Of a stretch of 64,000 nucleotides of DNA, positions 50,561 through 60,993 are shown piece by piece. Under the pieces are notes generated by a model, which saw only the letters and a list, made by a program, of their open reading frames with translations, did not search any database and was not told the origin of the DNA. The DNA is taken from contig OZ234493.1 of the NCBI GenBank assembly GCA_965153455.1, positions 36,508,213 through 36,572,212 of the forward strand, written 5' to 3'. The position numbers were made by a program, and so were the translations under genes. The DNA is from Sphagnum compactum. Lineage: Eukaryota; Bryophyta; Sphagnopsida; Sphagnales. The stretch's first letter is position 1; the number at the start of each line of letters is the position of its first letter.

Positions 50561-50662
50561 GGATCAAAATCAAAGCAACTTAAGCAAAGTGTTAGGATCA
50601 AAATCAAAGCAACTTAAGCAAAGTGTTAGGATCAAAATCAAAGCAACTTAAGCAAAGTGTTC
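50561..50662. repeat. 34-bp tandem repeat, 3 copies
   Basis: The unit aggatcaaaatcaaagcaac followed by ttaagcaaagtgtt is repeated three times almost perfectly. Confidence 0.93.
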
Positions 50663-51225
50663 GTTTGTTACAGTGGTAGACTTCAACAACAAAAGTGAAT
50701 GAAGTGTTTTTTGTGCGTGCTGCTGGTGAAGTGAACTGCCCGAGGGACTTCTTCAGGCTGCTTAACTTCTGTTTCGCATGCATGCAGCGAGCTCTTCTTT
50801 GTAACCGACACACCCATATCTTGGGATCCATGTGGATGGGGGCTTCAAGCAGAGACCATGACAAACTTAAACCTTTGTAAATAAAAATTTTCACTGACAC
50901 TACTTACTTGTGCACGACTCTTGAAAATGCATCAAGAGTTTTCCATTATAAGTATAATAGACTCAAGGAATCAACAACAATATGGGCTCTGGCAGCCCAT
51001 ATTGCAATGCATTCTAAATCAGTACCTATTTCTTTCTTTTTGTGGTGAACTTTTGCAGTGTGGGGATCCAAAACAAAGTTGTCCTACGAGTTTTACAAAG
51101 GTTTCTCTTTGGGAGAAAAATGGCTTCAAGTCGGCCATATTTCAAGGGAAAAAACACTGTCTGAATTCACCATATTTAGACTATAAGTTCCACTAGGTCG
51201 GTCGTCAAACTAAGGCAGGAATCTT

Positions 51226-52200
51226 AAAAATTTGTTCTACTCTCCTCTCCGACATGTAGCCAAATTTGGCCCAAGTCTTCTTGTGTATGATGACGATTAC
51301 ACCACCTACCTCTCAAAATTGGGGAAACAAAAAAAAAAAAAAAAAAAAAAAAAACCCCTGATTCTAATGTGCTTAGAAAAGTGCTTTTTTGAGAAATAAA
51401 ATATTTTATATCGGGAATAAAATATTTTATATCGGGTTTTTTCATAGCTCACGTAATTATAAGTACAATTGTAACTATACAATTATACCCCTTGATCCAG
51501 GGATTTAGCACATATCACAAACCATATTGCAAAGATGTCAGAAATTGGTAGTGTATGCAATTTATAAACAAAATTATACAACAGAATTATATATTATCTC
51601 ATAATAATTGAAGACACGATTTTACCCGGTTATGTATGATTATCTTTAACAACAATTATGAGAACGAATTGGACAAAAGAACGCATTGTCTCGTAGCATG
51701 AATGGGGCTCAATTCACTGCACTCAAATTTCGACAAATGCACAAGAAAGTGATGATGCCATTCTAATAGGAGCCGCCCACCATGCGTCCACCCCTCCCAA
51801 GTATCATCGAATATGCCATCATAGAGTAAAATTGTTGTTGTATCTGTGTCCTTCTTTGCCTTAATTTTGGGCCTAATTTTTAATACGGGGTGTGTGCTTG
51901 CAACAAGATCCCACATAGGTATCCATGCTCTTACCATGTGTATTAGCCCAAGCCAAAAATAATGACAACAAAACCGTAAGATTTCATGGAGCCTATGCAC
52001 AAAGTCACGCTCTGAACCCACAAAACCCAAGATTTTTATTTTTTTTTGGTAGCCAAAGTGGCAATCATCCATTGGAAGATGTAAGAATAAAGTGACAATC
52101 ATCATGGCTACTACGCTAGGAAGATTTAGCCAAAATTGGGCTATAAACCAGAAATCGTGTACAAAAATATTTAATCATCCATCTATAAATTTTGGCTACA
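51226..52200. mobile_element. Possible unclassified element bounded by agccaa..ttggc motifs
   Basis: A palindromic motif (tagccaaatttggc) at about 51257-51270 and a related one (tagccaaaattgggcta) at about 52127-52143 are 870 bp apart, both accompanied by atgatga/atcatcc words. The same motif pair occurs at 26 and 891. 52050-52146 also resembles 6165-6250 (tttttt.., ..tggcaatggctact..ggatttagcca). A poly-A run lies at 51330-51354. One long minus-strand frame (52105-51656) is open, but I recognise no domain in it. Confidence 0.35.
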
Positions 52201-52554
52201 TAATTTGAAAACCAAGTATATGAATCCGGTGATTTTTAAAACATTTTTTCATTGTATCCTATGTTCCCATAGCTACCCACGATGGTTTAGCTCCGCACTA
52301 ATCATCCATATGAATCTACCTACCTATCCATTAGCCACCTACATTACCTACCAACGTGCCTATAAAACGTACCCACTTACCTAGGTAGGGTGAGGGGGAA
52401 CTAGGAGGATTTAACTGGATAGGTTATTAAGGTGGAACTTTGGTAACTCAGTTGTGGTTCATTGACAACCAACCGAGTCATAAGGGGTTTTCAATGGACG
52501 GTGCACTCGTGGTTGCCAAGTCACCTAATCCCTACTACTAATTAGCTTCGATTA

Positions 52555-52800
52555 CCACCGATTGTGTTTGGCTCCAATCGGTAGCTTCATTATCTAATTG
52601 TGTGTTGATCCACACCGATTGTGTTTGGCTCCAATCGGTAGCTTCATTTCTAATTGTGTGTTGATCCACACCGATTGTGTTTGGCTCCAATCGGTAGCTT
52701 CATTTTCTAATCGTGTGTTGATCCACACCCATTGTGTTTGGCTCCAATCGGTAGCTTCATTTTCTAATTGTGTGTTTGATCCACACTCACGTGCATTGAT
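52555..52800. repeat. 56-57-bp tandem repeat, about 4 copies
   Basis: The unit ttgatccacaccgattgtgt followed by ttggctccaatcggtagcttcatttt.taat is repeated four times, the last copies slightly diverged. Within each unit, accgattg and caatcggt form a small inverted repeat. Confidence 0.93.
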
Positions 52801-52854
52801 CCAAACTCATCCGTACATCTAATGCATATACATATAATCCAATGTTATTTTTGC

Positions 52855-53175
52855 TAAGGTCGAGAGAAGCTATCCAGCAGATTCTATTGAGGATTTTGAC
52901 GAGTTCCCATTTGGGAGCACAAAAGGCTCATTTCATAAGTCTTTCTAAAGGACTCTTCTTTTGTATTGTAGAGTACGGAAATTCACACTCGCTCGATTGG
53001 GCATGAGAGAAATGTACCCACATGGCCTCAATTGGAGTGCCAAATTTGAGCTGGCTGAATGTGAAGGTCAACCTGCAACCCGTTTCAGCCCATGTGCTTC
53101 CTTCCTTGTGCATGTTCGAAGTGATCAATCATCTACCAAAAAAAATTTAACAATTGTTTCGACTCCAAGGTTAGT
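52855..53175 (+). pseudogene. Possible gene fragment of unknown identity
   Basis: Plus-strand translation of 52862-52940 (SYPADSIEDFDEFPFGSTKG) and of 52960-53130 (VRKFTLARLGMREMYPHGLN, then AKFELAECEGQPATRFSPCA) has the amino-acid balance of a real protein, unlike the surrounding AT-rich DNA. The two parts are in different frames with a stop (taa) between them. Either a short intron or decay separates them. I do not recognise the family. No upstream or downstream exons were found. Confidence 0.4.
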
Positions 53176-53289
53176 ATAGACTATTTTTCAATTTCCCGTG
53201 TAATTTTTCATTCACAATTTTGGCATCGAAGTTTTTTTTTTTCAACTTTTTTTAAAAACTTGCAACAATTTTAATATTAAGTTTGAATG

Positions 53290-53480
53290 AATGAGATTTA
53301 TATCACACATGCAAATTGCCCATATAGTTAAAAACTTGATGATGAATGAAGTTATGTTCTTCATTGACAAAATATGATCACACATGCAAATGGCCATATA
53401 GTTAAAAACTTGATGATGGATGAAATTACGTTCATTTGATGAAATTTGATCACACAAATGCAATTAGCCATATGAGCACA
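53290..53480. repeat. About 75-bp tandem repeat, 2.5 copies
   Basis: The phrase tgatcacacatgcaaatggc followed by catatagttaaaaacttgatgatg.atgaa recurs; a third partial copy ends near 53478. Confidence 0.85.
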
Positions 53481-53489
53481 TCTAGAGTC

Positions 53490-55300
53490 ATAAGAATCAA
53501 ATCCATTCCTTTATCTAAAGACTATGAGAGTCCTTTGTCCCCAAGGTCAATTTTGGGTATCTAAAATTCATTTTTTGCAATGTCATACGTTTGAAAACTT
53601 GTATGTCTTCTTATTGCTTTTGGTGTAGGAAAAAACAAATCAAATCCTTAGTTGCCAAAACTAAAAAGCAAAAAAAATTCAAATTTGAGTGCTGGATTCA
53701 AGCATGACATATTAAAATTTGCACTACGAGAGAGAAAGAAAGATGTTATAAAAATGTCATCTAAAGAATGGAAGTGTTAATTATCAAACCCAAAAGAAAG
53801 AAAAAGGCAAAGGAAACATTGTACTGAGTCACCACGCTTATAGGAAATTGTGTTTGCATGGATGGTAGTGCAACTAGCCTAAAAGCCTTTGTCAAAAACA
53901 TCTTGACAAAAAAGTTTGTAAGTCTTGTGCTGAATAGAAGAGACATGGTTTTGCGAACTCCAACAAATCTCATAAGTGGATATTTTCTCATACATGAACT
54001 ACCCTCGCGCCCATTTTCCTTAAAGTTAGTGCGATTGGTCACAAGAAACCTTTGGCCACAAGTCAAGAAGCCTTTCATGTAAAAGGCATTTTTGCTTCAG
54101 CTTTGGGAAGGTGTCCAAGAAGGTTTTTGTCACTAGCATTTGCATGCGTTGTGTTGATGTGGCCATGATTGATTACACAAACAAATAGTGCGGACTCCTT
54201 GGTCTCATAGCCTTTAAATTTTTAAGTATCATGAAATAGTGTGGACTCCTTTGGTCCCATAGCCTACAATTTTTTAAGTATTGTGGGGGTTGAGAGGAGG
54301 GGCGGGGTGGTCATCTCAACAAATGGGCCTTAACAACTCCCTAAAATGCTTTTCGTTCTAAGAAAGAATGTGTCCGTGAAAGTAGGTGAGAGCTATGCTG
54401 ACTTGGATGGATGGATTTCGCATTTGAATCCTTCCAAAAGAACAAGTCTCATGACACAATGGCTTTGCCCTTTTATGGCACTTAGATCAAACAAATTCCT
54501 AAACAAGTGATAGTGGGGAACCATGTGACATTGGTTAAGTAATTTGAATACACAAACATATTTTACCTTAAGAAATAGCCTTGAGAGAATACAACAAGGT
54601 CACCCATTATTATCCCTACACCAAAAAAAACTAGGCAACAAGGCATGTGGATGAGCAACTTTCTCTTCTGAATTCTACATTACTTCTATATGGTTTATCA
54701 TATTATCAATATGGTAATAATAATAATAATAATAATATAAAAATCTCCAAAGAATCATCATTGTATTATTTTTTAATTGTCAAAATGTTGTCAAATTTTG
54801 TCCCAAATGGAATGAGTCTGGTGACCACTTCACCCTAAAGTTTAGGGATTTTTTTAAATGGAAAATAAAATTAAAAAAAAGTTGCTGAATGGCTTGAGAA
54901 TATGCAGGCCTCCTTAGCCAAACCCACCATAATCCTGTAATGATTATGTTTTCCGGTGGATTAACCCTAAACCCCACATTAACCCTAAAACCCAGCACTC
55001 CCGAGTGCACCATCCATTTGAAAACCCATTCGAACCAAGTCACCACAACTTAGTTACCAAGGTTCCACCTTTGAGTAACCAACTGATCATGTAAACCCTC
55101 TTACTTTCCTCCCCCCCCTAAGTAAACCCTAAACCCTAAACCCCTTACCTATACCTAAGTAACTAACCAACTATGTAAGTGCCTAAGTACCATAGGCAAG
55201 TAGGTAGCAAATGTAAGTAAGTGGTTTCCATGTAGCTAGATCCATAGGTAAATTGCCTTTTGAAAATATTTTAAAAGTATGTTAACTTGGCAAAAAGAAG
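53490..55300. other. Repeat-rich intergenic DNA, no gene seen
   Basis: It contains a 48-bp direct duplication at about 54187-54285 (aaatagtg.ggactcctt.gg) and a (TAA)n run at 54715-54736. Plant telomere-type aaaccctaaaccctaaacccc lies near 55120-55143. No recognisable protein. Confidence 0.5.
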
Positions 55301-55660
55301 ACTTATGGAAACTAAAATATGTTAAAAGTACGTTAACTTGGCAAAAAGAAGACTTAAGGAAACTAAAATATTTCACCATGCAAAAATATAATCTTCAAAA
55401 AAAAATCCTTTAAAAGAAAACCAAAATCCTTCAAGATATAATTGTAACTCTATAATAACTAATCTCAAGTCTTTCAACACAATAGCCAAAATACCATCTT
55501 TCAAAAATCCTCATATAAAAATAAATAAGTAGACCTATTATTATTATTATTATTATTTATTACCTAGTAGGGGCCAAAAGCCCTTAAGCTACTATACTAT
55601 AGAATGAATCTAAACACAATATCCTCAAGGGCCTTGGTAGTAGTAGGCAAGGCCAATAAA
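55300..55660 (+). repeat. Dispersed repeat family, copy C (direct)
   Basis: Same ordered words as copies A and B, somewhat closer to B in its flanking text (gacctattattattatt, aagggccttggtagta). A (TTA)n run at about 55532-55560 is in the same relative place as in the other copies. Confidence 0.85.
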
Positions 55661-55721
55661 TGATACCCATTTTGGGTAAGAAAATTTTGGGTAATTCTTT
55701 GGTAAGTGCAGTTGGTAGGTT

Positions 55722-55860
55722 GTTCGTAGGTAGGTAGTAAAAACAGCCCTTATCTATATAAACCATCTACCAGTTCCGTAGCTAACCATGGTGGTTAGCG
55801 CAGTCCGTAGGTAGGTAGTAAAAACAGCCCTTATCTATGTATAAACCATCTGCTCGTACT
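55722..55860. repeat. Direct duplication, about 48 bp, spaced 87 bp
   Basis: cgtaggtaggtagtaaaaac followed by agcccttatctat.tataaaccatct occurs twice. Between the copies lies a palindromic gctaaccatggtggttagc. Confidence 0.9.
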
Positions 55861-55899
55861 TAGTAGTAGTTACCTATTTTCCTACCTACCTACCTACCT

Positions 55900-57230
55900 A
55901 TTTACGAGACCTATTTTCTTAACAGAATTGGTTACCGAGGTTAAACCAAATATTAACTCAGTTGAGGGTTCATCCACAACTGAGTAACAATGGACATCCA
56001 GTGGATGGGTGTGCTGCTGGTTCACTTGTGATCGGCCTTCCAGAAGAGAGGATCTACGGTCCCCTAGCCATTCGGGCAATCTGTATCCACGGCTGTGATG
56101 GATTCAGTGAAACAAAAAAAATTATTTCCCTTAAAAAAAATTTTGCACCAAAATTTCTTTGTATAATTATTCCTTTGCATATTTCTCGTAATTTTTTTGA
56201 AAAAAATATTAAAATAAAAATTTAGAAATATTATTAAAAAATTAAAATTAAAAAAATTATTTTTAAAAAAAATTTTAAAAAATGATGCTGTAAGAAGATG
56301 ATTACTGTTGGTTGATGATGGATGCTGTTGCAGCATGCATGGCTTTGTACTACTCTGGTACTCCTGAGTACCTTACAGAGCACACCCATATATCAAGTGT
56401 CAGGGGGGATCAAGTGAAGTTCAAGTGTATATAAAACATTTTCTTCTTATTTATTTTTATTTTTAAATTAAATTAAATTAAAATTTAAAAATAAAATAAA
56501 ATAAAAATATTCTAATAAAATAAAAATAAAAATAAAAATAAATATTTTTAAAAACTGTGGATAACTCTACCTTTGCAGCAGACAGACTCTCTCTCTCTCT
56601 CTGCCAGTCTTTTTTTTTAAGTCAAAGCACTCAAGCAAATTTCTCAGGCTAATAAGAACAAAAGGGTACATACTTCCAGACAAAAAGGCTACATATCATC
56701 ATCATCATCATCAGTGTTGGACTGGTGCCCACTTTTTAAAACAACAGACCAAACTGGTCCTGGAATTGGGGGGGGGGTGGGGGAGGAGGAGGAGTTTTCT
56801 TTTTCCTCCCCCATACCCAGAAGGGTACTGGTATTGGGTACTTTTTCCATTAAAAGAGTTGCATACCAATCTGGTATTGGTGTTAGGGTTGAAGGCTGAT
56901 TTTTTAAAATTTTAATAAAAATTGATTAAATTGATAACCACCTGGTATTTATTGAATTTTCAAAATATATAATAGGTATGTATTGTAGACATACATGTTT
57001 TCTTTTTTGGTGATTTTTTGTTCAAAATAGCTTAAAACTAGTTTATGTAGCTAAAAAATAAATGGCTAAAAAATAAATCTAGAAGGGATTTTATTATTAT
57101 TATTAACTTTCATTTTTTGTAATAACCAAATCTATGGCTAAGTAATCTTATGGATGATTGTGACTTCAGCTACAGAAAAAAATTTGAAAAAAAAAAAAAC
57201 AATAAAAAAAAATAAAATAAAAAATTGATG
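55900..57230. other. Intergenic, A/T homopolymer-rich
   Basis: 56105-56285 and 56440-56560 are almost entirely a/t. A (TC)n run lies at 56587-56602 and (ATC)n at 56696-56712. No coding sequence supported. Confidence 0.6.
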
Positions 57231-57236
57231 CTTTGA

Positions 57237-57375
57237 GGTTAATTCATAATGACCCATTACCCAACCCATTGAGAGGCTAATTCATAATGACCCATTACCC
57301 AACCCATTGAGAGGCTAATTCATAATGACCCATTACCCAACCCATTGAGAGGCTAATTCATAATGACCCAATGCT
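57237..57375. repeat. 38-bp tandem repeat, 3.5 copies
   Basis: The unit taattcataatgacccatta followed by cccaacccattgagaggc is repeated with near identity; the array starts and ends in partial units (gaggttaattca). Confidence 0.95.
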
Positions 57376-57379
57376 CCGA

Positions 57380-58425
57380 GGTTAATTCAATATTAAGCCT
57401 AATTCATAAAAGACTCAAAATGCTTAGAGACTAATCCACACCAACCAACCAAATTATAGAAGGGTTCCATGACAACTCCCTCATTGTCATTGTCATTGTC
57501 CTCAAGGAGTCCGTTCTATGTACTTTCTAAAAAATTGTGTTTACAACAAGAGACAAATTCAGGAAACCAAAGAGGGAAGGACATGCAAGCTATGTTGTGG
57601 ATGTCAAAGCTCTAGGAAGTAAATAGAGCATAGATAGATCCTTTGCTAGTTACTACTTACCCATATGACAATATAACCAAATCAATCCGGGCTCCAACGG
57701 TAGATGGTGGTAAAGACTATTCATCCAAGAGTGTCAAAAGGATTGATTGGCAAGTAAAGTACGCACTTTGTTAATGCCTTTGGAGGATAGAAGATGGGTG
57801 GGTTGGAAGGAGTTTAGAAGAAGGGTAGGAAGTGTTTTTTGTTTGGTGTGCAAGGAAACATACATTTGTTGTACACAATATAGTGTTGTTGAGCAATGCT
57901 TTGGAATTGAAATGAGCAACTAAACCCTAAACCCTAAATTTCTTGTGCAACTTGGGCAAGGTTGTGTAGTGACTTGTGACCTAAATAGGTTAGTCACACA
58001 AGGCCTTGACTACCCATTTATGTCTATACCTATATACCTATATATCTATAATTTTAGTTATATATTTGTATACTTATATATGTATACATACATATACTTT
58101 TGCTGAAGGAAAGCTGCTTGATCAAGCAAAGTAGACAACCAGCTGAGATTTAAAAGCAGCTTATGTAAGAATCTGTTGCAAAAGGGCTATGAGAAGTGAT
58201 GAAGCCCAAGTACAGCAAAATAGTATAAAATTTATGAATGTCATACAATTATGATGCAACTGGGGTGGGGACCATTACCCACAGATGCTAGCCTATGTCA
58301 CACCTTTGGAGTTCAACTCTTGCCAAAAACACTGACCCCATCAACCTACTAGACTGGAAGCAGCTGATGGCCCACACAGGTGCAATGGGTTTTCATTAGG
58401 CCCAGGAGATTCTTGGATAGAATAC
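57380..58425. other. Intergenic, no gene seen
   Basis: It contains taaaccctaaaccctaaatt near 57921-57940 (telomere-type words) and alternating tata/cata sequence at 58020-58100. No coding sequence recognised. Confidence 0.5.
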
Positions 58426-58427
58426 TC

Positions 58428-58880
58428 AAATTTTGAGTTTCAAGTTTGCATTTTCCATGCCTCTCCTATTCCTACAGTTCCATGGTTCCAAGTTCATGTT
58501 TTCATGTGTCTCCCTAAGTTCCAATTTTTCGAAGTTCCCGATTTGCATTTTCCCACCATGGCTCCCTCTATTCCTAATTTCAAAGGTTCCACGAAGTTCA
58601 TGTCTCCTTAGTTCCACATTTTGAAAGTTCGAAGCTTTGTGTTTTCATGCCTCCTCTCTATTCCCAATTTTCAAAAGGTTCCAACGTCATGTGTCCTTAT
58701 TTCCAAATTTTGAAGTTCCAAGTTTGTGTTTTCATGCCTCCTATATTTCCTAATTCCAAAGGTTCCAACTTCATGTTTTCATGTCTCCTTAGTTCCAAAA
58801 TTTGATGTTCCAAGTTCACATTTTTCACGCCAATATTCCTAATTCAAAAGGTTGCAAGTTCGTGTTTTTCATGGCTAATT
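58428..58880. repeat. Degenerate tandem repeat (ttccaagttc.tgttttcatg)
   Basis: Words such as ggttccaa.ttcatgttttca, tgtctcc.tagttcca and attttgaagttccaa recur about five times with a period of 75-80 bp and many changes. Confidence 0.75.
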
Positions 58881-58959
58881 TTCTTGGAGCCTAAAAAGTC
58901 CATTTGTAATCAAAGTATATTTTTCCCTACCTTAGTATAGTGGATAAAACCTTCCAAGT

Positions 58960-59860
58960 CCACTCATCCATCAAACATGGCAAAACCCCATGCTCCCTCA
59001 TCGTGGCATGTTGAAGCATGACAAATACCTATGACAACACAAGACACATTGAACGAAATAACCAAGGTCATTGTGGCTTCACTCTCACAGCCCATAGAGA
59101 TGTATCTAAGTTTCATGGAATTGGAATTGGATTTAAACCCATGGCCCCTTGATCTCATCATGCATGTCAAAGCTCCATGGGATAAACAAATGACACAATG
59201 AATGCCATAGCCACCATCGGCCATTGTGACTTCAATCTCATGAACATAAAGATCCAAATTCCATGGAATTAGAATTGGATTTAGCCCCATCGCCCCTTGA
59301 TCTCATCACAACATATAAAAGCCCCATGACACCCATAATGGTAATGACAAAATGAATGCCATAGTGATCATGGGTCATTGTGGCTTCAATTTCCCATGAC
59401 CATAAATATCTAAGGTCCTTGGAATTGGAATTAATGTCATGGCCGCTTCTTGATCTCATGATGGCATGTTGAAATCCCAAAACACGCGTCCATGATGGCA
59501 ATGAATTGCATAACCAAGATGGTCATTATGGCTTCAATTTAGCATGTGCATCATTATAGTCTAAGGTTCATGGAATTGGACCTAATCTCAATGCCTCTTC
59601 ATGTCATCATGGGATGTTGAAGAAACCACTAAGACACCCACCTATGATGGAATTGAATTTCCATAGCCATCTCCATGACCCCTTGATCTCATCATGGCAT
59701 GGTTAAAGCCCTAGGACACAATTGGTGGCAATGGATTCTATAGCCAAGTCTATGACCCCTTGATTTCATCATGGCACATTGAAATCCCTAGGACACCCAT
59801 GATGGCAATGGATTCCATAGCCAAACATGGTTGGCATTATGTGGCTTCAATCTACCATGA
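58960..59860. repeat. Degenerate 150-190-bp tandem repeat
   Basis: Blocks with ccccttgatctcatcatggc, then atgttgaaa..cccta.gacac, atgatggcaatgaat.ccatag, gtcattgtggcttcaat and aaggttcatggaattgga recur five or more times. Copies are heavily diverged and of unequal length. The array merges into the 85-bp array to its right. Confidence 0.78.
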
Positions 59861-60245
59861 ACATCATCAAGGTCTAAGGTTCCATGAAAATGTGGGATTC
59901 CATAACAAAACATGGGTGCATTGCATGGCATCAATCTACCCACGAACATCATCAAGCTCGAAGGTCTCCTGAAGTGTGGGATTCCATCTATGCCCAAACA
60001 TGGGTGCATTGCATGGCACCAATCTAACCACAAACATCATCAAGGTATAAGGTCTCATGAAGTTGTGGGATTCCATAGCCCAAACATGGTGCATTGCATG
60101 GCATCAATCTACCCATGAACATCATCAAGGGTCTAAGATCTCATGAAGTGTGGGATTCCATAGCCCAAACATGGTGCATTGCATGGCATCAATCTACCCA
60201 TGAGCATCATCAACGTCTAAGGGTCCATGGAGTGTAGGATTCCAT
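59857..60245. repeat. 85-bp tandem repeat, about 4.5 copies
   Basis: The unit catgaacatcatcaaggtct, then aaggtctcatgaagtgtggg, attccatagcccaaacatgg and tgcattgcatggcatcaatc, taccc recurs with starts near 59857, 59941, 60027, 60113 and 60199. It shares words with the older array on its left, suggesting local re-amplification. Confidence 0.9.
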
Positions 60246-60429
60246 GTCTTTTGCATGGAGGAAAAGTCCTTAAGAATCTCCATGGAGTAAGTGGGTCGGC
60301 GTAATAATTATGAAAAGGTCAAGCTGAGACATGGAGGGAGACATTTTTCTTCTTGTGGGGAGGTGGGGGGAAGAGGACGAAGAAGGTACCTACCCACTTA
60401 TACAGGGATTACTATACTCCATCATCATC

Positions 60430-60660
60430 TTCTTCTGTTGTAGTAGTAGTAGTAGTAGTAGTAATAAAGTACATAGTCTTGGAGAAGAAGAGAAACTGTA
60501 CAGGGATTGCTGTTCTGCATCTGTTATAGTTGTAGTAGTAGTAGTAGTAATAAGTACATGGTTTTTGCTCCCTGTGAGCTCTTGCACCATCTAGGACTCA
60601 GTACTCACCATCAAGGAGTGAGTGGGTCATCTCCTTCTTCTTCTTCTTCTTCTTCAAAGA
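60430..60660. repeat. Cluster of trinucleotide microsatellites
   Basis: (GTA)n at 60437-60464, (GTA)n again at 60533-60551 and (TTC)n at 60631-60656, all within the 600 bp before the HMA gene start. Part of this may be promoter or leader. Confidence 0.9.
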
Positions 60661-60889
60661 AATCTCTCAGCTGGTAGTAGAAGTGTGAGTGACGTTGTGT
60701 TGTTTTTGCTTTCTTCAGGTCTAGAGATTGCTCTACCCCTCCATTGGGGCTGTTGTGCACTTGGAGGGGAAAAGACACAGAGTGGGGAAGAAAGCAGCAG
60801 AAGAACTCTTGTGCATATACATCTTTTCAGCTCCTCTCAGCTTTGGGTCCTGTTGTTGCTGGTGGTGGAAAGGATTTTCAGGCTGGATT

Positions 60890-60897
60890 TATAAAAG
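60890..60897 (+). promoter_or_regulatory. Candidate TATA box of the HMA-protein gene
   Basis: TATAAAAG lies 97-104 bp upstream of the start codon at 60994, which would give a leader of about 65-75 nt. It is the best TATA-like word in the interval, but upstream leader introns cannot be excluded. Confidence 0.45.
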
Positions 60898-60993
60898 CTT
60901 GTTGGTTGTGCTGTTGAGAGCTTCATCACCCCTCCCCCCCCACGCGCCCACCCAAACCAGTCTTGTTGCAGGACATAGCCCCCATCAGACACA

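Noticed and set aside
51656-52105. Minus-strand 149-codon frame
   Set aside because: No recognisable domain and it sits in a probable repeat element; openness alone is not enough to call a gene.
55120-55143. CCCTAAA-type telomere repeats
   Set aside because: Only two to three units here and near 57921; too short to indicate a telomere or a fusion point.
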